DNA of 64,000 nt from Moraxella bovoculi 237. Lineage in GTDB: Bacteria > Pseudomonadota > Gammaproteobacteria > Pseudomonadales > Moraxellaceae. Both the position numbers and the translations under genes were made by a program. Below, piece after piece: positions 1 through 8,624 of the stretch (positions are counted from its first letter, which is position 1; each line of letters begins with the position of its first letter). The notes under the pieces were generated by a model, which saw only the letters and a list, made by a program, of their open reading frames with translations, made no database searches and was not told the DNA's origin. Location of the stretch: contig NZ_AOMT01000026.1 of NCBI RefSeq assembly GCF_000696305.2, forward strand, positions 62,001 to 126,000. Direction: 5' to 3'.

Positions 1-218
1 GTTGGCTTGCTCCTTTTAACCTAGACCTACCCTTTGTTCCGCCTGTGTTTTGGTTTTTGATTAAGACCTTGTTTTTTATGACCTTATTTGTGTTGGCTCG
101 TGGCTCGCTCATGCGTCCACGCTATGACCAAGTGATGAATTTTGGTTGGAAAGTGTGTTTGCCTGTAACCTTGCTAAACCTATTGGCGACTGCTTTTGTG
201 ATTTTGATGGTGAATTAA
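1..218 (+). CDS. nuoH: NADH-quinone oxidoreductase subunit H, C-terminal part (partial)
   Basis: This is the 3' end of nuoH, cut off by the window edge; the readable frame begins at base 3. It encodes about 71 residues with two hydrophobic segments and the conserved arginine-rich loop [14 protein letters not shown], typical of the C-terminus of the proton-pumping, quinone-channel subunit NuoH. The TAA stop (216-218) directly abuts the nuoI start, as expected for co-translation in the nuo operon. The role as part of the complex I membrane arm is known for the family; the identification rests on this tail plus the gene order. Confidence 0.9.
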   Translation, partial: WLAPFNLDLPFVPPVFWFLIKTLFFMTLFVLARGSLMRPRYDQVMNFGWKVCLPVTLLNLLATAFVILMVN

Positions 219-767
219 ATGTTTGCAACTTTAAAAAATACGGCGGTGGGCATTTTTACCATTGTACGCTCTATGTGGATGGTAAATTCTCATGCCTTGC
301 GTCCACGAGACACGATTTTGTACCCCGAACAGCCTGTACCTGTACCACCCCGTTTTCGTGGGCGAATTGTACTAACAAGAGACCCTGACGGTGATGAGCG
401 CTGTGTGGCCTGTAACCTATGTGCGGTGGCGTGTCCTGTGGGCTGTATTAGCCTACAAAAGGCGGAGCGTGAAGACGGTCGTTGGTATCCTGAATTCTTT
501 CGTATCAATTTTAGCCGTTGTGTGTTTTGTGGTATGTGTGAAGAAGCCTGTCCGACTACCGCCATTCAGCTGACCCCTGATTTTGAATTGGGCGAATACA
601 AACGCCAAAATCTTGTCTATGAAAAAGAGCATTTGCTGATTAGTGGCGTGGGCAAATACCCAGAATATAACTATTATCGAGTAACAGGCATGGCAACAGA
701 CGATAAGCCCAAAGGGTCGCACGAGCGTGAAGCAGAGCCTGTCAACGTACGGAGTTTGTTGCCATGA
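219..767 (+). CDS. nuoI: NADH-quinone oxidoreductase subunit I (2x[4Fe-4S])
   Basis: The 182-residue product is the ferredoxin-like subunit that carries electrons from the peripheral arm of complex I towards the quinone site. Two classical 4Fe-4S motifs are visible: [12 protein letters not shown] (Cys62, 65, 68, 72) and [12 protein letters not shown] (Cys101, 104, 107, 111). The ATG at 219 follows the nuoH stop without a gap, and the 3' end overlaps nuoJ by four bases (ATGA). Length and order match the usual gammaproteobacterial nuoI. The gene contains no GATC site, like the whole first 1.3 kb of the window. Confidence 0.97.
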   Translation: MFATLKNTAVGIFTIVRSMWMVNSHALRPRDTILYPEQPVPVPPRFRGRIVLTRDPDGDERCVACNLCAVACPVGCISLQKAEREDGRWYPEFFRINFSRCVFCGMCEEACPTTAIQLTPDFELGEYKRQNLVYEKEHLLISGVGKYPEYNYYRVTGMATDDKPKGSHEREAEPVNVRSLLP

Positions 768-1390
768 TTGATGTGTTAAAGGCGTTTTTGGCAAATGGCG
801 ATGCGGTGGGCTTTTATGCCTTGTCGCTGGTGGCGATTTGGGCAAGCCTAAGGGTGGTTACGCACGCCAATCCCGTCCATGCCATTTTATCCATGATAGT
901 AAGCCTACTGGCGGTGGCAGGGGTTTTCTTTATCATCGGAGCTCCATTTGCAGGCGTGCTTGAAATGATTGTCTATGCTGGGGCGATTGTGGTCTTATTT
1001 GTGTTTGTCATTATGATGTTAAACTTAGGCACGGATACGACAGAAGAAAAGACGTGGCTGACTGCCAATGCGTGGGCAACCCCGTTTTGTATGACGCTCA
1101 TCATCGGTGGTGTGCTTGTTGGGTTTTTGACCGCAGGGAGCAGCACCATGTTACAAGATAACACCATTGGCGTAAAGGACGTGGGCATCAGCCTATTTAC
1201 CCAATATGTCTTGCTTGTGGAAGTGGCAGGATTTTTATTGCTTGGGGCGTTGGTGGCGGCCTATCATTTGGGTAAAAAAGCCCTAGATGATGAAAACGTG
1301 AGTCATTATCAAGATGATCCAAACAATGATGCGCCAAACCGCCAGCCTGACGCACCTGTATTTAGCCAACAACAAGGGGGTAAATCATGA
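764..1390 (+). CDS. nuoJ: NADH-quinone oxidoreductase subunit J
   Basis: The 208-residue membrane subunit of the complex I proton-pumping arm has five hydrophobic segments. It carries the typical NuoJ stretch [25 protein letters not shown], which includes the pi-bulge helix of the family. The hydrophilic C-terminus is rich in Asp and Asn. The start overlaps the nuoI stop (ATGA), with a GGAG ribosome site 9 bases upstream; the stop overlaps nuoK in the same way, so translational coupling is likely. Confidence 0.96.
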   Translation: MIDVLKAFLANGDAVGFYALSLVAIWASLRVVTHANPVHAILSMIVSLLAVAGVFFIIGAPFAGVLEMIVYAGAIVVLFVFVIMMLNLGTDTTEEKTWLTANAWATPFCMTLIIGGVLVGFLTAGSSTMLQDNTIGVKDVGISLFTQYVLLVEVAGFLLLGALVAAYHLGKKALDDENVSHYQDDPNNDAPNRQPDAPVFSQQQGGKS

Positions 1391-1737
1391 GTTCTTTACA
1401 AACGGCAACCCAAACGGCAGAGCTTGCCAGTCTTGGCGTGCCTGCTCATCATGCCTTGATTGTCTCGGCGATACTCTTTGTCATTGGCTTGGTTGGGGTC
1501 ATGGCAAGACGAAATGTGCTGTTTATGCTTATGAGCCTTGAGATTATGATGAACTCCGCCGCCCTTGCCTTTGTGGTGGGGGGTAATATGTGGGGCAAGG
1601 CAGACGGGCAGATTATGTTTATTTTTGTCTTGACACTGGCGGCAGCAGAAGCGGCGATAGGGCTTGCCATACTGTTGCAGTTTTATCATCGGTTTAGAAG
1701 CCTTGATGTCAATCATGCCAGTAAGTTAAAGGGGTAG
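1387..1737 (+). CDS. nuoK: NADH-quinone oxidoreductase subunit K
   Basis: The 116-residue, three-helix subunit of the membrane arm is an MrpC-like protein. Helices 2 and 3 carry the conserved buried glutamates, in [14 protein letters not shown] and [15 protein letters not shown], that form part of the proton channel. The protein is about 15 residues longer than the E. coli one (100 aa) because of an N-terminal extension before [11 protein letters not shown]. The chosen ATG has a strong purine-rich ribosome site (AGGGGG) and overlaps the nuoJ stop, which supports this longer start. Confidence 0.95.
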   Translation: MSSLQTATQTAELASLGVPAHHALIVSAILFVIGLVGVMARRNVLFMLMSLEIMMNSAALAFVVGGNMWGKADGQIMFIFVLTLAAAEAAIGLAILLQFYHRFRSLDVNHASKLKG

Positions 1738-1743
1738 GGCGGT

Positions 1744-3600
1744 ATGAATTTGTTAGCATTGACCTTTATTTTCCCCTTGATTGGCTTTTTGATATTAGCC
1801 ACAGGGCGAGATAGAATTTCAGAAAAACTTGCCACGATAATCGGCGTGGGAGTCATGGGTTTGTCCGCCTTGACCACGGCAGTTGTGGGCATAGATTATC
1901 TGGCAAACAGCAGTGATAAGACGGTATTTACGACACTGTGGACGTGGTTTTCGGTGGGCGGTTTTGCCCCAAAATTTGGCTTGGCGTTGGACGGTTTGTC
2001 CTTGACCATGACCGCCATCATCACAGGCGTGGGCTTTTTGATTCATCTGTTTGCCAGTTGGTATATGAAAGGCGAGACAGGATATGCCCGTTTTTTTAGT
2101 TATCTAAATCTATTTGTGGCAAGTATGTTATTGCTTGTACAAGCGGATAACTTACTCCTACTCTATCTGGGTTGGGAAGGCGTGGGTATTTGCTCATACC
2201 TACTTATCGGTTTTTATTATCACAACCGAGCCAATGGACGGGCGGCCATCAAGGCATTCACCGTAACCCGTGTTGGCGATGTGTTTTTGGCGATTGGGCT
2301 GTTTTTGTTGTACCAACAGTTTGGCACGCTAGACATTCATACTATCATCGCCAAAGCTCCCGAGCTGTTTACTGTCAATAATCCTACCATGGTGCTGACC
2401 GCTCTCATGCTTGTGGGTGGGGCGTTTGGTAAATCGGCTCAAATTCCACTGCATACTTGGCTTGCCGATGCGATGGCGGGCCCTACGCCTGTGTCGGCTC
2501 TGATTCACGCGGCTACCATGGTAACGGCAGGGGTGTATCTGATTGCTCGTATGCACCCTGTCTTTATGCTGACCCCTAACGTGCTACTGTATGTGGTCGG
2601 TGGTGTGGGGGCGTTGTCTATGCTCGTGGCGGGATTTTGTGCGTTGGCACAGACCGACATTAAGCGTGTGCTTGCTTACTCTACCATGAGCCAGCTTGGC
2701 TATATGTTCATTGCTTTGGGCGTTGGGGCGTGGCAAGTGGCGATTTTTCACTTGATGACGCACGCATTTTTTAAAGCCTTGCTATTCCTAGCCAGTGGAG
2801 CGGTGATTATCTCAACACACCATGAGCAAAATATCTTTAAGATGGGCGGTCTGCGTAAAAAAATCCCTCTTGTGTTTTGGTCGTTTGTCGTTGGTGGTGG
2901 GGCGTTGGTTGCCTTGCCTTTTGTAACGGTTGGCTTTTATTCAAAAGAAGCGATTTTGTGGGAAACTTATGCCACAGGACACATGAGTCTGTTTTGGGCA
3001 GGCGTATTCGGGGCGTTCTTAACGTCAATTTATACCTTCCGTTTGATTTATCTCGTGTTCTTTGGGGAAGAAAAAACGCATGGCGAGAAGCTATCTGGTA
3101 TCAGCTATGCCCTGCCTTTGGCGGTGCTACTGGTGCTATCCACAGGGCTTGGGGCACTCATTCATCCGCCTTTGGCAAATGTCTTGCCAGCGAGTGTGGT
3201 TAGTACCCTAACAGACGGCAAGCACACTGCTGAGATTATCGCTGTGGGCGTAACCGCACTTGGCTTGGCGGCAGCTTACTTTTTGTATGTGCTTGACAAG
3301 GGTAAGATTTTGACAAAATGGACAAATTCTGCCTTTGGTGGGGCGTGTGCTTATTGGTGCTATCATGGGCTTGGATTTGACGCTCTTTATGACATTGTTT
3401 TTGTTAAGCCGTTTTTGACGATTTGCAAGCTGCTAAAGGGCGACCCCGTGGACAAACTTTGGAACATTTTGCCAGCATTGGCAAGCGTGGGCAATAAGCT
3501 TACGACCAAAACTCAAACAGGGCGATTGGGCTCTCATGCGTTGAGCTTCGGCTTGGGGTTGGCAGTTGTGCTACTTTTGGCAATAATGATGGTGGTATAA
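1744..3600 (+). CDS. nuoL: NADH-quinone oxidoreductase subunit L
   Basis: The 618-residue, antiporter-like distal subunit of complex I pumps protons through its own half-channels. It is hydrophobic throughout, with the signature LLLYLGWEGVGICSYLLIGF (conserved Glu about residue 144) and the discontinuous-helix region FGKSAQIPLHTWLADAMAGPTPVSALIHAATMV with its conserved Lys and His. A long C-terminal part, expected to form the lateral helix, follows. It lies 6 bases after nuoK and 1 base before nuoM, so it is one operon. No GATC is seen anywhere in its 1.86 kb. Confidence 0.97.
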   Translation: MNLLALTFIFPLIGFLILATGRDRISEKLATIIGVGVMGLSALTTAVVGIDYLANSSDKTVFTTLWTWFSVGGFAPKFGLALDGLSLTMTAIITGVGFLIHLFASWYMKGETGYARFFSYLNLFVASMLLLVQADNLLLLYLGWEGVGICSYLLIGFYYHNRANGRAAIKAFTVTRVGDVFLAIGLFLLYQQFGTLDIHTIIAKAPELFTVNNPTMVLTALMLVGGAFGKSAQIPLHTWLADAMAGPTPVSALIHAATMVTAGVYLIARMHPVFMLTPNVLLYVVGGVGALSMLVAGFCALAQTDIKRVLAYSTMSQLGYMFIALGVGAWQVAIFHLMTHAFFKALLFLASGAVIISTHHEQNIFKMGGLRKKIPLVFWSFVVGGGALVALPFVTVGFYSKEAILWETYATGHMSLFWAGVFGAFLTSIYTFRLIYLVFFGEEKTHGEKLSGISYALPLAVLLVLSTGLGALIHPPLANVLPASVVSTLTDGKHTAEIIAVGVTALGLAAAYFLYVLDKGKILTKWTNSAFGGACAYWCYHGLGFDALYDIVFVKPFLTICKLLKGDPVDKLWNILPALASVGNKLTTKTQTGRLGSHALSFGLGLAVVLLLAIMMVV

Positions 3601-3601
3601 G

Positions 3602-5296
3602 ATGATGGAACAAAATTGGCTTTTGCCGACATTAATTGCCATTCCTTTTTTGGCGGGATTTTTGTGTTGGCTGATTGAAAAAGTAAATGACAAATTGCCA
3701 CGTTGGATAGCGTTATTTGCCATGCTTGCCACATTTGGGGTGAGTTTGGTACTGTGGCAACAGGGAGACTTTGGCAGTCTTATCGTAATAAATGATGCAG
3801 CCGAGGGCGGCCCATTACCATGGGCGGCTGAGTTTATTGTGCCTTGGATTGCGTCTTTGGGCATTAACTTTCATCTGGCGATGGATGGTTTGTCGCTGCT
3901 CATGATTGCGTTGACGGCATTTTTGGGTGTTATGGCGGTCGGCTGTTCGTGGGGCGAGATTACCCGCCGAGTGGGATTTTTCCATCTTAACCTATTATGG
4001 TCATTGGGCGGTGTCATCGGTGTCTTTTTGGCGATTGATTTGTTCCTTTTCTTTTTCTTTTGGGAACTCATGCTATTGCCGATTTACTTTTTGATTGCCT
4101 TGTGGGGACATAACGCTACAGGCGGTAAGACCAAAGAATACGCCGCCACGAAGTTTTTTATCTATACCCAAGCATCTGGGCTGATTATGCTCATCGGTAT
4201 CTTGATGCTGGTCATCATTCATTTTAGTCAAACAGGCATGCTAAGTTTTGCGTATCATGATTTGTTGGGACTGGATTTGGGCAAATGGGAATATACCATC
4301 ATGCTGTGCTTTTTTATCGGCTTTGCAGTCAAATTGCCCGTATTTCCGTTACATGGCTGGCTACCTGATGCCCACGCCCAAGCCCCAACAGCAGGTTCGG
4401 TGGACTTGGCGGGGATTTTGATTAAGACGGCGGCGTTTGGTTTGCTGCGTTTTGTATTGCCGTTATTTCCCACCGCATCTGCTGAATTTGCCCCTGTGGC
4501 GATAGTTTTAGGGGCGATTGGGATTTTTTATGGGGCATTTTTGGCATTTGCCCAAACTGACATCAAGCGCCTGCTTGCCTATACCAGTATCTCACACATG
4601 GGCTTTGTCCTGCTTGCCATTTATGCTGGCAATATCATCTCGCTACAGGGCCTGATGGTGCAAATGCTCGCTCACGGTTTATCTAGTGCGGCACTGTTCA
4701 TCATGGCGGGTCAGCTGTATGAGCGTCTGCATACGCGCGATCTGAACCTGATGGGCGGTATGTGGGGTCAATTTCGCTATTTTGCGCCGCTACTGATGTT
4801 CTTCTGTGCGGCATTGCTTGGCATCCCTGGTACGGGCAACTTTATCGGCGAGATTTTGATTTTGGTTGGTTCGTTCGATCAGTATCCTGTGATTGTGGTG
4901 CTTGCGACAATTAGCCTTGTGCTTGGCGGATTGTATTCGTTGATTTTGATTTATAAGGCACTTTTTGGGGATAATACCGCACCAAAATTAGCCAAAGAAA
5001 ACGGTGGCCGCCTAAGAGATCTGTGTAAGCGTGAGCTATCGCTACTAAGCGTACTTGCCATAGGTCTGGTCTGGCTTGGCCTGTATCCTCAGCCTGTGCT
5101 AAACACCTCTGATTCTGCGATGAGCTGGATTGCTAAGGCGTATGCTGATGAACTGCCTGCCAAGCATAGCGCGCCGCACGGCATCGCTGATCATGTGCAT
5201 GGACGCCATCACCACCACGGACATCACCATCAGCATGGACATGAGCATCATGAACACGGCCATGGTGAACACCATCACAGCAAGCATGGCAATTAA
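3602..5296 (+). CDS. nuoM: NADH-quinone oxidoreductase subunit M with His-rich C-terminal tail
   Basis: This 564-residue antiporter-like subunit of complex I has the conserved Glu motif FFFWELMLLPIYFLIALWG and the channel segment FAVKLPVFPLHGWLPDAHAQAPT. E. coli NuoM is about 509 residues; here the extra length is a hydrophilic tail (about residues 522-564) in which 21 of 43 residues are His, with Gly, Glu and Asp between. The tail could bind metal ions; this is inference. Inside this gene, near base 4739, the DNA changes from GATC-free to GATC-rich, suggesting a recombination junction. The start 1 base after nuoL is the first of two adjacent ATGs. Confidence 0.96.
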   Translation: MMEQNWLLPTLIAIPFLAGFLCWLIEKVNDKLPRWIALFAMLATFGVSLVLWQQGDFGSLIVINDAAEGGPLPWAAEFIVPWIASLGINFHLAMDGLSLLMIALTAFLGVMAVGCSWGEITRRVGFFHLNLLWSLGGVIGVFLAIDLFLFFFFWELMLLPIYFLIALWGHNATGGKTKEYAATKFFIYTQASGLIMLIGILMLVIIHFSQTGMLSFAYHDLLGLDLGKWEYTIMLCFFIGFAVKLPVFPLHGWLPDAHAQAPTAGSVDLAGILIKTAAFGLLRFVLPLFPTASAEFAPVAIVLGAIGIFYGAFLAFAQTDIKRLLAYTSISHMGFVLLAIYAGNIISLQGLMVQMLAHGLSSAALFIMAGQLYERLHTRDLNLMGGMWGQFRYFAPLLMFFCAALLGIPGTGNFIGEILILVGSFDQYPVIVVLATISLVLGGLYSLILIYKALFGDNTAPKLAKENGGRLRDLCKRELSLLSVLAIGLVWLGLYPQPVLNTSDSAMSWIAKAYADELPAKHSAPHGIADHVHGRHHHHGHHHQHGHEHHEHGHGEHHHSKHGN

Positions 5297-5308
5297 GGAG
5301 AAAATTTC

Positions 5309-6781
5309 ATGAATCATCTAATCGAATCCTTAATGTCTCTAGCGCCGATGGTGATCATTGCGCTGACGGCAGTAATCGTCATGCTTGCCATCGCAATCAA
5401 GCGTTCGCATTTTTGGTCGGCGACCCTAACAGTAATCGGACTAAATGCCGCACTCATCACCCTAATCTCGCAAGCATTTGGCGTATTGCCAAGTGGCGCA
5501 TCGAATATGCTATTTGTGGTGGATGGCTTTGCTGTATTTAACATTGCGATCATTCTAATTGCATCTTTGGCTTGCTGTACTTTGGCTTATGGCTACTTCC
5601 AGACGCTAACTGATAATAAAGATGAGTTGTATCTGCTCATGCTTATTAGCACGCTTGGGGCAATGTTGATGGCGTGTGCAACGCATTTGGCATCGTTCTT
5701 TATGGCGCTAGAACTACTATCCGTGCCGATGTATGGCATGCTGGCTTATGCGTTCATGCGTTCGCGTTCGTTGGAGTCTGGTCTTAAGTATCTGGTCTTG
5801 TCCGCCACAGCGTCCGCCACACTGCTTATGGGCATGGCATTTATCTTTGCTGATACTGGTGTATTGGGCTTTAAAGAGCTTGGGTTGGCACTTGTGCATG
5901 GTCAGGCAAGCATGTGGTTTGCACTCGGTGCGATCATGATGGTGGCGGCAATCGCCTTTAAGCTGTCAGCCGCGCCATTTCATGCGTGGGTGTCTGACGT
6001 CTATGAGGGTGCGCCTGCACCTGTGGCGGCATTCTTGGCGAGCGTGAGTAAGGTTGCCATGATGGCATTGGCGATCCGCTTCTTGACGACCACCATGATT
6101 ACAGAACTCAATGCATTCTATGGGGTGCTGATATTGATCATTGCTGCGTCGATCTTGCTGGGTAACTTGCTTGCCATTCGCCAAACGAACCTTAAGCGAC
6201 TGCTTGCTTATTCTTCGGTCGCGCACATTGGTTATGCCTTGGTTGCACTGCTCAGTGTTGGTGCGGGCAGTGCTGGCGTGATTAGTATGTACATGGCGGT
6301 GTATGCACTGACTTCTATCGGTGCCTTTGGTGTGATTACCTTGATGTCGAGCCCTTATAAAGAGCGTGGGCGGACGTCTATCTCGGGCGAGGCGGATGAT
6401 CTAAGGTTTTATCAAGGGTTATTCTGGCGCAGACCTGTCTTGACGGCTGTCTTGACCATGATGTTGCTGTCATTGGCGGGTATTCCATTGACCGCAGGAT
6501 TCATGACGAAGTTCATGATCATCTTCTCATCAGTACAAGGCATGCGCTTCTGGGCGGCATTGTTTGTGATCTTAGGCAGTGCGATTGGTCTGTCATATTA
6601 TCTACGCGTACTGACCCAGCTGTATCAAAGACCCAAAGCGCATCTGGAATTTGACGTGCATCACGAATGGGGTATTAAAGCAGGGGGTATCATGCTGCTC
6701 GTTGTCACTGCGCTTATCATTTTCTTTGGTATTTTGCCAAATGGTTTGATGAATTTGGCAGGGCTTGCGATCATTCAATAA
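5309..6781 (+). CDS. nuoN: NADH-quinone oxidoreductase subunit N
   Basis: The 490-residue third antiporter-like subunit is the last gene of the nuo operon. It is hydrophobic, with the conserved ALELLSVPMYGMLAY (Glu in helix 5) and the channel helix AFKLSAAPFHAWVSDVYEGAPAPVAAFLASVSKVA. A GGAG site precedes the ATG by 7 bases. A strong stem-loop with a T-run follows the stop, ending the operon. The gene is rich in GATC, unlike the operon's 5' half. Confidence 0.97.
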   Translation: MNHLIESLMSLAPMVIIALTAVIVMLAIAIKRSHFWSATLTVIGLNAALITLISQAFGVLPSGASNMLFVVDGFAVFNIAIILIASLACCTLAYGYFQTLTDNKDELYLLMLISTLGAMLMACATHLASFFMALELLSVPMYGMLAYAFMRSRSLESGLKYLVLSATASATLLMGMAFIFADTGVLGFKELGLALVHGQASMWFALGAIMMVAAIAFKLSAAPFHAWVSDVYEGAPAPVAAFLASVSKVAMMALAIRFLTTTMITELNAFYGVLILIIAASILLGNLLAIRQTNLKRLLAYSSVAHIGYALVALLSVGAGSAGVISMYMAVYALTSIGAFGVITLMSSPYKERGRTSISGEADDLRFYQGLFWRRPVLTAVLTMMLLSLAGIPLTAGFMTKFMIIFSSVQGMRFWAALFVILGSAIGLSYYLRVLTQLYQRPKAHLEFDVHHEWGIKAGGIMLLVVTALIIFFGILPNGLMNLAGLAIIQ

Positions 6782-6806
6782 GGTACGTCGTTGATTAATG
6801 TATGAA

Positions 6807-6837
6807 ACAAGTGTCCTGTTGGGCACTTGTTTTTTTA
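6807..6837 (+). terminator. Rho-independent terminator of the nuo operon
   Basis: Ten-base arms (ACAAGTGTCC / GGGCACTTGT, one G-U pair) with a TGTT loop are followed by TTTTTT. It lies 25 bases after the nuoN stop. Confidence 0.85.
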
Positions 6838-6900
6838 TATAAAGTTGTTACAATTAAAATCGAACTTAAGACAACTATATCAATCATAAAGAGAATAACA

Positions 6901-7713
6901 ATGTCTGATCAAAACGCCACACCCATCAAAGTACTCTCTAAGACCGTCTGGTCGCCCACGCTATTTAGCTTCACCACGACACGCCCGGATGGATTTCGTT
7001 TCGATGCTGGGCAGTTTGTGCGTTTGGGCGTCGCTCCTGATGAATTGATTGCAAATGCCAATCAGCCCAAGCCTGCCATCAGTGCCAAGATTTTTCGTGC
7101 TTACTCGGTGGTGTCATCCCCTTATGATGAGCATTTAGAATTCTTCTCTGTGGTCGTGCCCGATGGGGCGTTTACCTGTCAATTACAACACCTACAAGTC
7201 GGCGATGCGCTATACTTAAACCCCGAGCCTTTTGGTTTTTTGACCCTTGCCCGCTATCAAGAGCCTGCCCCAAAAGATCTATGGCTACTTGCCACAGGCA
7301 CAGGGCTTGCGCCTTTTTTATCGATGCTTGGTGATTTTGATACTTGGCAGAATTATGACGACATCGTATTGGCATACAGCGCGCGAACACAGGCAGAACT
7401 GGCTTATATAGATAAGATTCAAGAACTTCAGGCAAGCTTTGGTGAGCTTGTAGAGAATGCGGCGCGTTTTCACTTTATTCCCATCGTGACTCGTGAAGAT
7501 GTGGCTGACTGCCTGCATGACAGACTGCCTACGCTGATCGCAAATGGCGAGTTAGAAAATCATGCCACCATACCGCTAAGCCCAGAGACTTCACATGTAA
7601 TGCTCTGCGGTAATCCACAGATGGTAGATGACACCAAGGAAGCTTTAAAAGTCAAAGGCTTAACGATGAACCGCCGCGGGGTAGGTAATATTGCGGTGGA
7701 GAATTATTGGTAA
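6901..7713 (+). CDS. fpr: Ferredoxin--NADP(+) reductase
   Basis: The 270-residue FAD enzyme moves electrons between NADPH and ferredoxin or flavodoxin. The FAD-binding motif RAYSVVSSP (about residues 66-74), the pyridine-nucleotide motif LLATGTGLAPFLSM and the C-terminal VENYW tail are typical of the bacterial FprA-type family. An in-frame upstream extension to 6802 would run through the nuo terminator, so I chose the ATG at 6901, which has an AAAGAGAAT ribosome site. It is transcribed alone or with pncA, whose start lies 30 bases downstream. A role in oxidative stress or Fe-S supply is known for relatives. Confidence 0.92.
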   Translation: MSDQNATPIKVLSKTVWSPTLFSFTTTRPDGFRFDAGQFVRLGVAPDELIANANQPKPAISAKIFRAYSVVSSPYDEHLEFFSVVVPDGAFTCQLQHLQVGDALYLNPEPFGFLTLARYQEPAPKDLWLLATGTGLAPFLSMLGDFDTWQNYDDIVLAYSARTQAELAYIDKIQELQASFGELVENAARFHFIPIVTREDVADCLHDRLPTLIANGELENHATIPLSPETSHVMLCGNPQMVDDTKEALKVKGLTMNRRGVGNIAVENYW

Positions 7714-7742
7714 GTTTTAAAAGATATTATAAAGGAATGTTT

Positions 7743-8357
7743 ATGAAAGCCCTGTTGGTTGTGGATGTACAAAATGGCTTTGTCGGCGGCAATCTGGCGG
7801 TGACAAACAGCCATATGATTATCCCCACGATTAACCGCTTGATTGCTCATTTTGATACCGTGATTTTGACCCAAGATTATCACCCTGCCGACCACATTTC
7901 ATTTTACCAAAATCATGACGGCAAAGCCCCGCTTGACACGATAGAGTTACCCTATGGTACGCAGGTTCTGTGGAATGCTCACTGTGTGCAAGGCACATCG
8001 GACGCTCTTTTTCATGCTGACCTACAAGCTGATAAAGCCGAACTCATCATTCGCAAAGGCTATCATCGCCACATAGACAGCTATTCGGCATTTATGGAAG
8101 CTGATAGGGCGACCAAAACGGGGCTGGCGGGCTATCTGAATGAGCGGGGCATAGACAGCGTGTATGTAGTAGGCATTGCCACTGATTTTTGTGTGGCGTG
8201 GACAGCGATAGACGCCGTAATGTTTGGTTTTGAATGCACGGTCATCACAGACGCCACCGCCCCGATAGACATTAACGGCTCGCTGGATAAGGCAATGGCG
8301 GACATGACGGAAGTTGGGGTGAAATTTATTAATTCAAAAGATATTTTAAATCAATAA
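7743..8357 (+). CDS. pncA: Nicotinamidase
   Basis: The 204-residue isochorismatase-fold hydrolase converts nicotinamide to nicotinate for NAD salvage. The catalytic triad is visible: Asp8 in VVDVQNGF, Lys105 in IIRKGYH and Cys150 in VVGIATDFCVAWTA. Metal ligands are probably in TQDYHPADH. AHCVQGTSDALF is the usual family stretch. An earlier in-frame ATG at 7737 and a longer reading from 7707 exist, but AAAGGA at 7731-7736 sits best for the ATG at 7743. The gene is GATC-free and has a more G-rich style than the genes before nuoN's end. Confidence 0.93.
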   Translation: MKALLVVDVQNGFVGGNLAVTNSHMIIPTINRLIAHFDTVILTQDYHPADHISFYQNHDGKAPLDTIELPYGTQVLWNAHCVQGTSDALFHADLQADKAELIIRKGYHRHIDSYSAFMEADRATKTGLAGYLNERGIDSVYVVGIATDFCVAWTAIDAVMFGFECTVITDATAPIDINGSLDKAMADMTEVGVKFINSKDILNQ

Positions 8358-8392
8358 CTTATAAAATTTTTAAAATTTTTAGCAAAAAATAC

Positions 8393-8420
8393 TTGCCAAA
8401 TTTTAAAAGTCGTATATAAT
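8393..8420 (+). promoter_or_regulatory. Promoter of tRNA-Leu copy 1
   Basis: TTGCCA and TATAAT are separated by 16 bases, about 45 bases upstream of the mature tRNA. The same -10 and the following leader recur at the second tRNA-Leu copy. Confidence 0.8.
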
Positions 8421-8465
8421 ACGCCCATCAAGACGACATCGACAGATGGTCTAGATTGACAACTT

Positions 8466-8550
8466 GGGGACGTGGCGGAATTGGTAGACGCACTGGATTT
8501 AGGTTCCAGCGCCGCGAGGTGTGAGAGTTCGAGTCTCTCCGTCCCCACCA
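8466..8550 (+). tRNA. tRNA-Leu (UAG anticodon), copy 1
   Basis: The 85-base class II tRNA has acceptor arms GGGGACG / CGTCCCC, an anticodon stem-loop CTGGA-TTTAGGT-TCCAG (anticodon TAG), a variable arm, a T-arm with GTTCGAGTC, and an encoded CCA. It is identical to the gene on the other strand at 23462-23546, including the upstream leader. Confidence 0.96.
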
Positions 8551-8555
8551 TATTA

Positions 8556-8590
8556 AAAACCAATAATCAAACGATTATTGGTTTTCTTCG
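8556..8590 (+). terminator. Terminator after tRNA-Leu copy 1
   Basis: A 13-base perfect stem (AAAACCAATAATC and its complement) with an AAAC loop, followed by TTTTCTTC, lies just before the DUF475 gene. Confidence 0.7.
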
Positions 8591-8624
8591 TATGCCTAAA
8601 CGAAAATTTGGCATAAGGTCTGAT

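Noticed and set aside
8472-8624. N-terminal extension of the DUF475 protein across the tRNA-Leu gene
   Set aside because: The frame is open by chance; the tRNA and its terminator occupy this DNA and a proper ribosome site lies at 8613.
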